Source: JANXUR01 sp038229415 | GTDB lineage: Bacteria; Acidobacteriota; Terriglobia; Terriglobales; Acidobacteriaceae | Direction of reading: 5' to 3' | Length of the DNA: 64,000 nucleotides | Assembly: GCA_038229415.1 (NCBI GenBank) | Contig: JBBROM010000002.1 | Span: 434,001 to 498,000, forward strand | Shown: in pieces, positions 52,352-61,063 of the stretch | Numbering within the stretch: the stretch's first letter is position 1 | How the letters are laid out: each line of letters opens with the position of its first letter | Notes under the pieces: model-generated | Told to the model about the DNA's origin: nothing | Seen by the model: only the letters and a program-made list of their open reading frames with translations | The model's database searches: none | Position numbers and translations under genes: made by a program

Positions 52352-52714
52352 CTAGTCGTGCGGAACGTGCCGCGACAAGTCCCGCGAGTCGTGGAGGATG
52401 CGCAACACATTGATGACTCCATTCGAGAACCGGTAGACAACCATATGTCGGGGGTGTTTCACAACGCCGGAGGCGGTGGGCGCGCGATCCCGACTGAATC
52501 GCAGGTGATAAGTCCACACACCGGGAGAGATGGCGGCTCGTTGTTGGGCACCGGGGCGCTGAGGATCGTTAGAAAGATCTTTTGTTCCTTGCTTCAAAAG
52601 AGTTTCATACCGTCCGGTGGCGGCTTCTCCGAAGTGCTTTCGACTCCAGACGGTGATGTCGCGAATATCCTGCCGAGCTAGATCGGTGTAGCGAATCCTA
52701 AAGGGCGTGGTCAT
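52352..52714 (-). CDS. parE: ParE/RelE-family toxin
   Basis: 120 residues with the ParE pattern: RIRYTDLARQDIRDITVWSRKHFGEA at the start and HMVVYRFSNGVINVLRILHDSRD at the end. ParE toxins poison DNA gyrase. It overlaps the antitoxin stop by four bases and follows it in the operon; its 3' end is 18 bp from ssb (convergent). Confidence 0.88.
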   Translation of the reverse strand: MTTPFRIRYTDLARQDIRDITVWSRKHFGEAATGRYETLLKQGTKDLSNDPQRPGAQQRAAISPGVWTYHLRFSRDRAPTASGVVKHPRHMVVYRFSNGVINVLRILHDSRDLSRHVPHD

Positions 52715-53025
52715 GCCCGGCGGCGGGCCGGGCGCACTGGCACCTTCGCAGCTGGGGCAGACTCTTCGAATATCTGTTGGAAGAACTCGTCAATATCCCC
52801 CTCTGATCTCAAGTCGGTGTACTCGCCACGCTCAATGGCGTCATCCGCCTCCTGCACCGCCGCCCGCAGCCACTCAACCTTCGCCGCGTCTTCAGACTGC
52901 CGCTGCTCCAGCAGGCGCAGCCCCTCTCGAACTACCTCGCTCGCGTTGCTGAAGCGGCCCGAGGTAACGCCGTCTTCCACGAAGTTGTCCCAATGATTCG
53001 TAAGATTGACGTTGCGGGTGGGCAT
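52711..53025 (-). CDS. parD: ParD-family antitoxin
   Basis: 104 residues from the ATG at 53025, chosen for its TTGGAGG ribosome-binding site. The N-terminal ribbon-helix-helix (NVNLTNHWDNFVEDGVTSGRFSNASEVVREGLRLLEQ) binds DNA, and the charged C-terminus neutralises ParE. It is the first gene of the pair. A palindromic operator lies 29 bp upstream. Confidence 0.88.
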   Translation of the reverse strand: MPTRNVNLTNHWDNFVEDGVTSGRFSNASEVVREGLRLLEQRQSEDAAKVEWLRAAVQEADDAIERGEYTDLRSEGDIDEFFQQIFEESAPAAKVPVRPARRRA

Positions 53026-53053
53026 GGCGTAGACCTCCAATCCCAAAATATCA

Positions 53054-53076
53054 TGATTGGCAATTATTGCCAATCA
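53054..53076. promoter_or_regulatory. ParD operator palindrome
   Basis: TGATTGGCAA and TTGCCAATCA are exact inverse repeats around a TTA spacer. The 23-bp site lies upstream of parDE and 50 bp upstream of the divergent pterin dehydratase gene, so the antitoxin may influence both. Confidence 0.6.
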
Positions 53077-53125
53077 CCGGATTACGCGACGCTCGTTCTG
53101 CAACATTTCTGCTAACGTTAGCTTT

Positions 53126-53458
53126 ATGACCGATCTAGCCAGCAAAACCTGTGTTCCGTGCCGTGGTGCTTCCGCGCTGAAGGGCGAGGCGCTCACCGCG
53201 CTCGCCGCGCAAGTGCCGCAATGGAGCGTAGTGAACGAGCATCACCTAACCCGCACCTTCAAGTTCCCTGATTTCTTGCAGACACTCGCCTTCGTCAACA
53301 AGGCGGGAGCAGTCGCCGAGCAGCAGGGGCACCATCCCAACATCAACTTCACCTGGGGGCGCGCCGAGTTCACCATCTACACCCACGACGCTGGTGACGC
53401 AGGCGGACTCACCGAAAACGACTTCATTCTCGCGGCGAAGATTGATGCGCTAAGCTAA
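53126..53458 (+). CDS. Pterin-4-alpha-carbinolamine dehydratase
   Basis: 110 residues with the active-site stretch AEQQGHHPNINFTWGRAEF near 65-83 (two adjacent His and the following Pro) and a C-terminal LTENDFILAAKID, as in PCD/DCoH proteins. It dehydrates 4a-hydroxytetrahydropterin during pterin recycling and may serve molybdopterin or hydroxylases. No hydroxylase is nearby. The 3' end overlaps the convergent MFS gene by four bases. Confidence 0.87.
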   Translation: MTDLASKTCVPCRGASALKGEALTALAAQVPQWSVVNEHHLTRTFKFPDFLQTLAFVNKAGAVAEQQGHHPNINFTWGRAEFTIYTHDAGDAGGLTENDFILAAKIDALS

Positions 53459-54777
53459 TCAAGTGTTGTGTTGATCGGCGTAGCCTCATCCCGCCACAAC
53501 CGTTGCGCCAGCACCCAAGCCGTCAGCGGAATCACCATCAGCCCGCCAGTCGCCAATGCCACGTCACGCGTCGTCCAGCCATGATCTAGCGCGTAGCCTG
53601 AAAGATACGCCGTCACCGCAATCGTAAACATGCACAGCCCCAGATCGGCGGAAAACACGCGTCCGCTGAACTTGTTGTCGGTATTCAGTTGCAGCAGCGT
53701 CGTCGAAAACACCCAAATAATCGCGCCACCAATGTGGCCGACCACGATCCACGCCACCGCCGCCCAAATATTGTGCGAAAGCCCAATGCAGAAATAGCCG
53801 AGCGCCTCTGCGGCGAAGCCGAACAAAACCATGCGGCGCAGGCGTTTCTGATTTTGCCCCGCCCATGCAGCGCTTGCCAGCGGCCCGATCAACGCGCCTA
53901 GTCCGCGCGCGAACATTAACACGCTCATGCCCAGCATCGCACTCTGCTCCACACTCAGGCCGGGCCGCTGAATCGGATAATCCTGCCGCCCCATCACGGT
54001 AAAGATCACCCAACTCGGCCCAATGCAAAGGTGGCCCGTCTTCAACAGAATCAGCGCCACCCGCCGCGAGTCCGCCGCGATGTAAGCCCAGCCCTCGCGC
54101 ATACCTTTAAAGTTCACAAAGTCAGCCGCCCGTAGCGACTCGCCGTGGTCGGCGTGCTTCTCGAAGAACTTCATCCGCGAAAGCAAAAGCGCTGACAGCA
54201 AAAACGACGCAGCATTCAGCCCGAATACAGCGTTCCGGCCAAGCAGCGCCGCGACCAGGCCTCCCACCGCTGCTCCCAGCACCAAGTTGAGCGACCATGT
54301 GGTAGAAGCCAGCGTGTTCGCCACCACAATATCTTCTGGCTCAACAATGTTCGGCACCACGGCGGTGCGTGCGGGCTCAAAGAATCCCCACATCAGCGTT
54401 TCCAGAAACAGCAGCACATACGCCAACCACACCATGCTCGCCGACCGCACTAGCAGCATCGCCAGCACAATGCCGCAGCGTAGCAAGTCGCTGACGATCA
54501 TCACACTCTTGCGCGAAAACCGGTCGTTGATAATGCCCGCCATGGGGGCGATAAAAGTTTGCGGCAGCACCTGCACAATCAGCGCCAGCGCCACCGACTG
54601 CGCCTTGCCCGTATATTGCAGCAGCAAACTGTAGATGGTAAGCGTGTAAAACCAGTCGCCCAGCTCGCTGATGATCTGCGCGCCCCACAGACGCCGAAAG
54701 TTGGCGTTGCCGCGCACCAAACGCACATACGCGGCAATGTTCACACGCTGAGTTTCAGTTGTATTGGCTTGCGACAT
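53455..54777 (-). CDS. MFS exporter
   Basis: 440 residues from the ATG at 54777 (an upstream Met adds eight). Twelve hydrophobic segments with the MFS pattern, including LWGAQIISELGDWFYTL near 25 and INDRFSRKSVMIV near 85, as in EntS-like or macrolide-type drug exporters. The substrate is unknown. No ribosome-binding site decides between the two possible starts. Confidence 0.85.
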   Translation of the reverse strand: MSQANTTETQRVNIAAYVRLVRGNANFRRLWGAQIISELGDWFYTLTIYSLLLQYTGKAQSVALALIVQVLPQTFIAPMAGIINDRFSRKSVMIVSDLLRCGIVLAMLLVRSASMVWLAYVLLFLETLMWGFFEPARTAVVPNIVEPEDIVVANTLASTTWSLNLVLGAAVGGLVAALLGRNAVFGLNAASFLLSALLLSRMKFFEKHADHGESLRAADFVNFKGMREGWAYIAADSRRVALILLKTGHLCIGPSWVIFTVMGRQDYPIQRPGLSVEQSAMLGMSVLMFARGLGALIGPLASAAWAGQNQKRLRRMVLFGFAAEALGYFCIGLSHNIWAAVAWIVVGHIGGAIIWVFSTTLLQLNTDNKFSGRVFSADLGLCMFTIAVTAYLSGYALDHGWTTRDVALATGGLMVIPLTAWVLAQRLWRDEATPINTTLD

Positions 54778-54857
54778 GCGGAAAGGTAAACGAAGCTCCA
54801 TCTAAAGAATAACCCACCTCTCAACGGGGTTATGTTGGACACGCTCACTTCCAAGAA

Positions 54858-55222
54858 GTGTCATCTTGAGCGGAGCGGTTGGAAGACCGCGAATGCGGGC
54901 TGCCAACCGTGCAGTCGAAAGACCCCTACCCAGTCGGGGCTGTCTCCGCTGTCTGCAGTTCTGGTCACCGAACGCTCGAATGCAGTGCTCACGTCAGGAT
55001 GATGATGCAGCCGCAAGTCCTCGCGGCGACTCATCTTAGTAGAGTGTCATCTTGAACGGAGCCAGTGGAATCCCGCGAATGCGGGTTTCACTGGTGCAGT
55101 CGAAAGACCCCTACCGAGTCGGGACTGTCTCCGCAGTTCGCGGTTCTGGCCATCCAACGCTTGAACGCTGTGCGCGCGGTAGAATGACTATGCAGCCGCA
55201 AGCCCTCGCGGCAACCCTTTAT
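54858..55222. repeat. Tandem duplication (about 185 bp) of the cyaY leader, each unit carrying a dispersed repeat
   Basis: Unit 1 (54858-55040) and unit 2 (55044-55222) are diverged copies with the same order of motifs: GTGTCATCTTGA, a hairpin, GTGCAGTCGAAAGACCCCTACC, a GTCGGG..TGTCTCCG segment, AACGCT..GAA and GCAGCCGCAAG (55007-55017 and 55192-55202). Unit 2 runs straight into the cyaY start. Both begin with the dispersed GTCATC repeat. This fills the 443-bp gap between the MFS gene and cyaY; no gene is seen there. Confidence 0.75.
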
Positions 55223-55553
55223 GACCGATATCGAATTTCGTGACCACGCTGAAAAATCGCTGGAATCGTTGAAGCAACTGCTCATCGCCGCCGAAGACGA
55301 CGCCGACATCGAAGTAGAAGACCAGTCAGGCGCGCTGCACATTTCGTTTGACGACCCACCGGGCAAGTTCATCATTTCGCCCAACGCCGCCGTACACCAG
55401 ATATGGATCTCCGCCCTCTCCACCAGTTTCAAACTCGATTGGGTCGGAGCAGAAGAGCAGTTCGTGCTGGCCAAGAGTGGCGAAGGCTTGCAGCGCCTGG
55501 TGGAGCGGTTGGTGAACGAGCAATTGGGCGACGAGCTTGTGAAGCTGGGGTAG
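55221..55553 (+). CDS. cyaY: Frataxin-like iron-binding protein CyaY
   Basis: 110 residues in the frataxin fold: acidic helix 1 (EFRDHAEKSLESLKQLL), a patch AAEDDADIEVEDQSGALHI, and the conserved strand core (QIWISALSTSFKLDW). CyaY binds iron and modulates Fe-S cluster assembly on IscS/IscU. No isc genes are nearby. The downstream Shedu-like frame begins ten bases after its stop. Confidence 0.88.
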   Translation: MTDIEFRDHAEKSLESLKQLLIAAEDDADIEVEDQSGALHISFDDPPGKFIISPNAAVHQIWISALSTSFKLDWVGAEEQFVLAKSGEGLQRLVERLVNEQLGDELVKLG

Positions 55554-55562
55554 GTGTCCACA

Positions 55563-56698
55563 ATGGCAGAAATCGCTTTACCGGCCAGACATAGCGACGA
55601 TTTTGTCATCAGCGAAGACAGATTCGAGGACTTGTCGATCTCGGCGGTCTCGGGGACGAGTTTCTACTATTTCGCTTTGAGCAAGCCGCATCGCTTGATA
55701 AAGCAGTTCGTCTTGATGCGCACTGCGCGGACAACCTACCTTTGTCACGTCACCTTAATAAAGAATGCCGATGGGAAGTTCGATCCTCGGATGGAGTTCT
55801 CCATACGTGACGTGAAGCGGAAGATTGCCGATGCTGTAGAGACGCTCGAGGCGGATGCAAAGCCGCCCAAGGCTCGGGTCGATCTTTCAAAGTGCAGCGA
55901 TACATTTTGGAAGCTCATCTCATACCTCAGGAACTTCGAAGAAATCGAGACGCAATCGAAGAAATTCTGGCTCACTTCCGAGAAAGAGCAGCCCATTGTG
56001 GCGGCGCTTCGGCTGCGGGGCTCCGCGAGTGTGGTGAGCATCATAAGACAGTTGTCTTCAACCGAAGGGCTTAAGCTTTCTGATTCCGATATTAGCGAAT
56101 TGCTTCGGATGAAGGAAAAGCTCGACGCCTACGAGGCCGCATTGCCCTGCTCCCATGATGAGGGGTGGTGGCAGCGATTCTTTGAAGACAACAAATGGAT
56201 CTTTGGATATGGACTGAACTATCAGATTCTTAGGCAGGAAGCGGATCAGCCGCATTATGGGGGAACTAATTTGCAGGGGCGCGGTGCGCAGAGAGGGGAC
56301 TTCCTTACCGCGACCCTTGGCGACATCGGATTCACTGTGCTGGTCGAGATCAAGACACCTAAGACGACGCTTCTTGCTGGGACCAGGGAGATTCGAAGCG
56401 GGCCTGGAGCCTGTCTTTGAACTTGACGGACGCCATCGCCCAGATTCAGGCAAACATCCAAGCGTGGGACAAAGAGGGCGCACAGAAACCCGAAAATCGG
56501 GACATACTCGAAGGTAAGGGAGTCTTTACAGTTCAGCCGAAAGGAATAATCGTAATAGGTTCCCTGAGCGAACTGAAAGGGTCTCGCACCAAGCACGAGA
56601 CCTTTCAGCGCTTCCGGAAGAGTATTCATGGCGTCGACATATTGACCTTTGACGAACTCCACCAGCGCGCTAAGTTCATAGTCAACCGAAAATCATAG
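55563..56698 (+). pseudogene. Shedu-type (DUF4263) nuclease gene, broken by a one-base frameshift
   Basis: Two frames together give one DUF4263 protein of about 378 residues. The first (to 56420) contains WWQRFFEDNKWIFGYGLN, the nuclease core RGDFL and VLVEIKTPKT (Asp, then E-x-K). It ends in a stop shortly after the GGG run at 56400-56402. The second frame (visible from about 56403 to 56698) continues with AWSLSLNLTDAIAQIQ and ends KGIIVIGSLSEL and TFDELHQRAKFIV, the conserved C-terminal half. Adding one G to the GGG run restores a single frame. Shedu proteins are single-gene anti-phage nucleases. The gene may be inactive or the base may be a sequencing error. The start used is ATG at 55563; GTG at 55554 is the alternative. 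Confidence 0.85.
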
Positions 56699-56718
56699 TC
56701 GTGTGACCAGACCGCCCC

Positions 56719-57768
56719 CTACCCCAACTTTCCCTTCAAGTCCGCCGCAATCTGCCCGCCGTGGAACCGTCCGTTCTCAATAAAAATTTCACTCGTCCGC
56801 GAACCCGCCACAATCACGCCCGCCACATAAATCCCCGGCACATTACTTTCCAGCGTCTGCGGATCGCACACCGGGCGCTTCTGCTCTTCCGACAGTTCTA
56901 CGCCCATGCTGCGCAAAAAATCGTAGTCAGGATGGTACCCCGTCAGTGCGAACACAAAATCATTCCGCAACTCAACCGCCCCCTCCGGCGTTTGCAGTAG
57001 TACCGAATCCTCGTGAATCTCCGTCACGCTGCTGTTGAAGTACGCGTGAATTTCCCCATTCGCAATGCGATTCTCAATATCCGGACGAATCCAATACTTT
57101 ATGTGGTCATGCAGCTTCGCCTGACGATGCACCAGCGTCACCCGCGCGCCGTGCCGCCACAAATCCAGCGCGGAAATTGCCGCCGAATTCTTGCCGCCAA
57201 TCACCAGCACGTCGGCGTTGTAATACGGATGCGGCTCACGATAATAATGCGTCACCTTCGCCAACTGCTCGCCCGGAATCCCCAGCGGATTCCAGAGATC
57301 GTAATATCCCGTCGCCAGCACAATTTTCTTCGCGCGATAATCGTGAATGCGTCCATGCTGATCCGTGGCCGTCACGCGAAAATCGCCATCGTGCCCGTTC
57401 ACCGCTTCCACCGTCTGATACTGCACCACCTGCAACTGATAACGCTGCGCCACCTTGCGGTAATACTCCAGCGCCTCGTCGCGATTCGGCTTTTGATTCG
57501 CGCTGCTGAACGGAATGTCGCCAATTTCCAGCAGGTCAGGCGTGGTGAAAAAAGTCATGTTTGACGGATAGTGGAACAGCGAATTCACCACGCAGCCCTT
57601 GTCAATCACCAGCGCGTGCCGCCCGATCTTCTCAATCTCAATCGCGCAAGCCAGCCCGGTTGGCCCCGCTCCAATGATGATCACGTCCGCCGATTGCGCA
57701 GCCTGAGGAATCGCCTGCGCGCGAGTCAGCAACTTGGGTCCGCGCTCTGTTTGTAAGACGTCAGCCAT
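56719..57768 (-). CDS. ypdA: YpdA-family FAD/NAD(P)H disulfide reductase
   Basis: 349 residues from the ATG at 57768. The FAD-binding GAGPTGLACAIE near 33-44, a Tyr/Cys region with KGCVVNSLFHYPSNMTFF, and a second nucleotide site VIGGKNSAAISALDL near 190. The family reduces bacillithiol disulfide, keeping the low-molecular-weight thiol pool reduced; the DinB gene at 11.5 kb would fit the same pathway. It is monocistronic and convergent with the Shedu gene. Confidence 0.88.
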   Translation of the reverse strand: MADVLQTERGPKLLTRAQAIPQAAQSADVIIIGAGPTGLACAIEIEKIGRHALVIDKGCVVNSLFHYPSNMTFFTTPDLLEIGDIPFSSANQKPNRDEALEYYRKVAQRYQLQVVQYQTVEAVNGHDGDFRVTATDQHGRIHDYRAKKIVLATGYYDLWNPLGIPGEQLAKVTHYYREPHPYYNADVLVIGGKNSAAISALDLWRHGARVTLVHRQAKLHDHIKYWIRPDIENRIANGEIHAYFNSSVTEIHEDSVLLQTPEGAVELRNDFVFALTGYHPDYDFLRSMGVELSEEQKRPVCDPQTLESNVPGIYVAGVIVAGSRTSEIFIENGRFHGGQIAADLKGKLG

Positions 57769-57808
57769 AACCTCAAGTCTAGCAGCGCCCATTCTCTCCT
57801 CCCAGCCC

Positions 57809-57875
57809 TGTCATCCTGAGCGGAGCGGAAAGATTCGCCATGCGAATCTCTCCGCGCAGTCGAAGGACCCCTACT
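57809..57875. repeat. Dispersed GTCATCCTGAGCGGAGCG repeat, copy D
   Basis: TGTCATCCTGAGCGGAGCGG at the start and GCAGTCGAAGGACCCCTACT at the end, with AGATTCGC and GCGAATCT inside as exact inverse arms. It sits between the divergent ypdA and aspA genes; the rest of that gap (57876-58039) should contain the aspA promoter. Confidence 0.7.
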
Positions 57876-58039
57876 GCGCCCACGCTCCTCGGCCCACGGA
57901 GCGACCGTCGCCTCAAGCCGACCCGCTAACCGAGCTGCACTCCGCTCAAACGTAGCCACTCCAGTTGCTATACTTTTCTGTTCCGCCATTCTGAGCGGCA
58001 AGCACAATTTTCCGCCATCATTCGCTATCAGGAGCAAGC

Positions 58040-59485
58040 ATGAGCAACGCCCCCGTCGCCACCCGCACCGAAAAAGATTCGCTCGGCACCCGCGAAATCC
58101 CCGCTAACGTTTATTACGGCATCCAGACGCTCCGCGCGATGGAGAACTATCCCATCTCTGGCATGCGCGCGCACCCCACGCTCATCCGCGCCATCGGAAT
58201 GGTGAAGCAGGCCGCCGCCGAAGCCAATCAGTCGCTCGGTTTAGTGGACGACAAGCGCGCCGACGCAATCATCGCCGCCGCAGGTGAAGTGGCAGCGGGC
58301 AAGTGGAACGACCAGTTCATGGTGGACGTCTTCCAGGCGGGCGCGGGTGTCAGCTTCCACATGAACTCCAATGAGGTCATCGCCAATCGCGCCACTGAAA
58401 TTCTCGGCGGCCAGCTCGGCGACTACTCCGTCGTCCATCCCAACGACCACGTAAACTACGGCCAGTCCACCAACGACGTTTTCCCCACCAGCATGCGCGT
58501 GGCCACGCTGCTCGCGCTCGAAAGCCTCTACCCAGTCATGGAGTCGCTCGTCGCCGCACTCGATGCCAAGGGCAAAGAATTTCACGATGTGATGAAGTCT
58601 GGCCGCACCCACATGCAGGATGCGGTGCCCATGCGCCTCGGCCAGGAGTTCGCCGCCTACGCAGGCGCGATTCGCCGCTCGTTCACCGACATCCGAACCT
58701 CGAGCGAATCCCTGCGCGAACTCGGACTCGGCGGGTCGGCTGTCGGCACCGGCATCAACACCCATCCCGATTATCGCGAGCGCGCCGTCGCCAACCTCGC
58801 GCGCATCAGCGGCCTGCCACTTACTCCGGTGGACGACATGCGCTACGCCATGCAGTCGAACTTCTGCATGTCGCGCATCTCGGGCACGCTGCGCAATCTC
58901 GCGCTCGAAGTTATCCGCATCTCAACCGACTTACGTCTGCTGGCGTCCGGGCCAAATACTGGCTTCGCCGAAATCTATCTACCCGCGCTGCAGCCGGGCT
59001 CCTCCATCATGCCGGGCAAGATCAATCCCGTCATTCCCGAACTCGCCGCGATGGTCGCCTTCCAGGTCATCGGCAACGATCAGGCGGTGGCGATGGCAGT
59101 GCAGGCGGGCCAACTTGAACTCAACGTAATGATGCCGACCATGACTTACAGCGTCCTGCAATCCATCACCATTCTCACTAACATGCTGCGCCAGTTCACC
59201 GATAAGTGCGTCGCCGGCCTTACCGCAAACGCCGCACGCTGCGACTTCTACGCACAAAGCACGGTTAGTTTGGCCACAGCGCTGAATCCGTACATCGGCT
59301 ACGCCAAGGCGGCAGAGATCGTGAAAGAAAGCGTTGCAACCGGCGACTCGATCATCAAGATAGCCCGCGCCAAGAAGCTCCTGAGTGAAGAAGAAATCGC
59401 CGAAATCCTCGACCCAGTCAGCATGACCGAGCCACAGTATCCAAAAGAAGCCGCAAAGCGCAGAGAAGAGATTAAGGGGAAGTAG
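58040..59485 (+). CDS. aspA: Aspartate ammonia-lyase
   Basis: 481 residues of the fumarase/aspartase superfamily: SGRTHMQDAVP near 195-205, QAGAGVSFHMNSNEVIANRA near 105-124 (aspartase rather than fumarase pattern) and the flexible loop GSSIMPGKINPV near 325-336. It reversibly converts aspartate to fumarate and ammonia. It links to the aspartate-derived lysine pathway only by substrate. There are no dcu or other neighbours. Confidence 0.9.
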   Translation: MSNAPVATRTEKDSLGTREIPANVYYGIQTLRAMENYPISGMRAHPTLIRAIGMVKQAAAEANQSLGLVDDKRADAIIAAAGEVAAGKWNDQFMVDVFQAGAGVSFHMNSNEVIANRATEILGGQLGDYSVVHPNDHVNYGQSTNDVFPTSMRVATLLALESLYPVMESLVAALDAKGKEFHDVMKSGRTHMQDAVPMRLGQEFAAYAGAIRRSFTDIRTSSESLRELGLGGSAVGTGINTHPDYRERAVANLARISGLPLTPVDDMRYAMQSNFCMSRISGTLRNLALEVIRISTDLRLLASGPNTGFAEIYLPALQPGSSIMPGKINPVIPELAAMVAFQVIGNDQAVAMAVQAGQLELNVMMPTMTYSVLQSITILTNMLRQFTDKCVAGLTANAARCDFYAQSTVSLATALNPYIGYAKAAEIVKESVATGDSIIKIARAKKLLSEEEIAEILDPVSMTEPQYPKEAAKRREEIKGK

Positions 59486-59499
59486 AAACTGAGATCGGG

Positions 59500-60264
59500 C
59501 TAAGGTTTACCTTTAAGCCGAGCGCGGCGATCATCCACGATCCGTAAGAGATGGCTGGCTAAAATCAGCATTTCGCCAGCCTCAGTTGCGTCATCTATCG
59601 GAACATTTCGGTGACTATGCGGGTTCTTGTAGGAACCGATTGCGCCGGCAAAAAGATGCGCCAATGCTTGGCGCTCTCCATCTTGCTGCACTGGATCAGT
59701 AAGCGGTCCTTTAACTGGGTCGAAAGCCTTGCGCATGAGATCGGCACCATAAGTCGAGTCATCGTAGCCCGCTGCCTCGCGGACCGCCACTTCTACTTCC
59801 TTAAAAGCCTCGAAAACTGATGTGTCAAACTTGTCTCGCCCACGAAGAAAGGTCAGCCATGCTTTCCCCGCAATTGAAGAATGAAGTAGTTTGCTCGGGA
59901 GCAACGACTCTTGAACAAATTCGCGAAACCGACCAGAATTAGTCAGCTCTAGACCGCGACGGGTGATGAATACTACTAATGAACCGCCTTGCTGCTCGGG
60001 TGCTGGAGCGAGAAGACCGTTGTTCAGCATCCAGCCAGCAGCCTCCATGATCGCCTTATTTATCGCCTTCTGGCTCGCAAGTGGGTAGGACGTAAAATCG
60101 TGCATCTGCCACAATTCGAGGACGTAGTTTGTGATAAAAAAGTCGTCCCTTTGTCCTTGAAATGTCTTGAAGATCGGGAGTAGCACTTCCGCGAGCTCTG
60201 GCGGGGCCAGTCGTAGAAGATCTTCGGCAGTTGGAAGTCGTTGAGTTAGGCCATAGCTTGACAT
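59500..60264 (-). CDS. TIGR02391 family protein
   Basis: 254 residues from an ATG at 60264 with a GAGGGGAG ribosome-binding site. The C-terminal half matches TIGR02391 (EAFKEVEVAVREAAGYDD, FAGAIGSYKNPHSHR, and the ILASHLLRIVD helix), found in plasmid and prophage-linked proteins; the N-terminal half is a helical region without a known domain. The function is unknown, and links to abortive infection have been suggested only by neighbourhood. It lies between aspA and the dapB-lysC-asd operon, on the operon strand but separated by 50 bp, and it has somewhat lower GC. Confidence 0.72.
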   Translation of the reverse strand: MSSYGLTQRLPTAEDLLRLAPPELAEVLLPIFKTFQGQRDDFFITNYVLELWQMHDFTSYPLASQKAINKAIMEAAGWMLNNGLLAPAPEQQGGSLVVFITRRGLELTNSGRFREFVQESLLPSKLLHSSIAGKAWLTFLRGRDKFDTSVFEAFKEVEVAVREAAGYDDSTYGADLMRKAFDPVKGPLTDPVQQDGERQALAHLFAGAIGSYKNPHSHRNVPIDDATEAGEMLILASHLLRIVDDRRARLKGKP

Positions 60265-60313
60265 ACTGCGATGCTCCCCTCGAGACTTAGCGTCTCGTAG
60301 GCATTTACCGCTC

Positions 60314-61045
60314 CTACACTTCCCGCCAAACCTCGCGGAAGTCGTGGAACCCCTTCTTGCCAGCAATCCACTCGGCGGCCCGTACTGCACCCTCCGCAAA
60401 GCCTCGGCGCGACTTCGCGTTGTGCGCCAGCGTAATCGTGTCAGCTGCGGAGTCGAGCGTCAGTTCGTGCCAGCCGAACACGTCACCCTCGCGATAAGAA
60501 ATAATGTCCGGTGCAATGCCCGCGCTGCCATCGAGGCCGCGCAAGCCCTGAGTCGCGCTCGCTTCCTGCACCACCTGCTGCAGCGCAATCGCCGTTCCCG
60601 ACGGCGCGTCCTTTTTGTGAATGTGATGCCGCTCGGCGATGGTGGCGTCGTATCCGTGAGCGAGCGCCGCGGCGGCAGTCCGAGCAATCTCGAAAAACAA
60701 ATTCACGCCGATAGAAAAGTTTGCGCCGTACAGGACGGCGGCAGAACTTCCTTCCAGGTTGGCAACGTCCACCATCTCCCGCAGGCGGGGAATTTCGCCA
60801 TACCAGCCGGTGGTACCCACGACGACGGGCTTTCCTCCACGCACACAAGCTTCAATATTGGCGACGACGGCATGTGGCGTAGTGAACTCAATCACCGCAT
60901 CGACATCGCGCAACGCCTCAGCAGTAAGTGCCGCCCCGCCCGCATTGTCGCTGGCACCAACCACGCGCACAGAGTGTCCGCGCGCGCGCGCAACGTCCGC
61001 CACCAGCGAACCCGTCTTCCCGCGACCCAGAATCAGCAGGTTCAT
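60314..61045 (-). CDS. dapB: 4-hydroxy-tetrahydrodipicolinate reductase
   Basis: 243 residues, a little short for the family. A Rossmann start LILGRGKTGSLVADVA (the canonical GxxGRMG is here GRGKTG), GTTGWYG near 80, the catalytic ERHHIHKKDAPSGTA near 145-159, and the C-terminal GWHELTLDSAADTITLAHNA. It reduces the DapA product with NAD(P)H. It is third in asd-lysC-dapB: the gap to lysC is 18 bp. Confidence 0.93.
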   Translation of the reverse strand: MNLLILGRGKTGSLVADVARARGHSVRVVGASDNAGGAALTAEALRDVDAVIEFTTPHAVVANIEACVRGGKPVVVGTTGWYGEIPRLREMVDVANLEGSSAAVLYGANFSIGVNLFFEIARTAAAALAHGYDATIAERHHIHKKDAPSGTAIALQQVVQEASATQGLRGLDGSAGIAPDIISYREGDVFGWHELTLDSAADTITLAHNAKSRRGFAEGAVRAAEWIAGKKGFHDFREVWREV

Positions 61046-61063
61046 GCCATCCTATTTAAGCAT

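Noticed and set aside
56417..56698. A separate small gene after the Shedu frame
   Set aside because: Its sequence is the conserved C-terminal half of DUF4263 and its apparent start has no ribosome-binding site, so it is the second part of the frameshifted gene.
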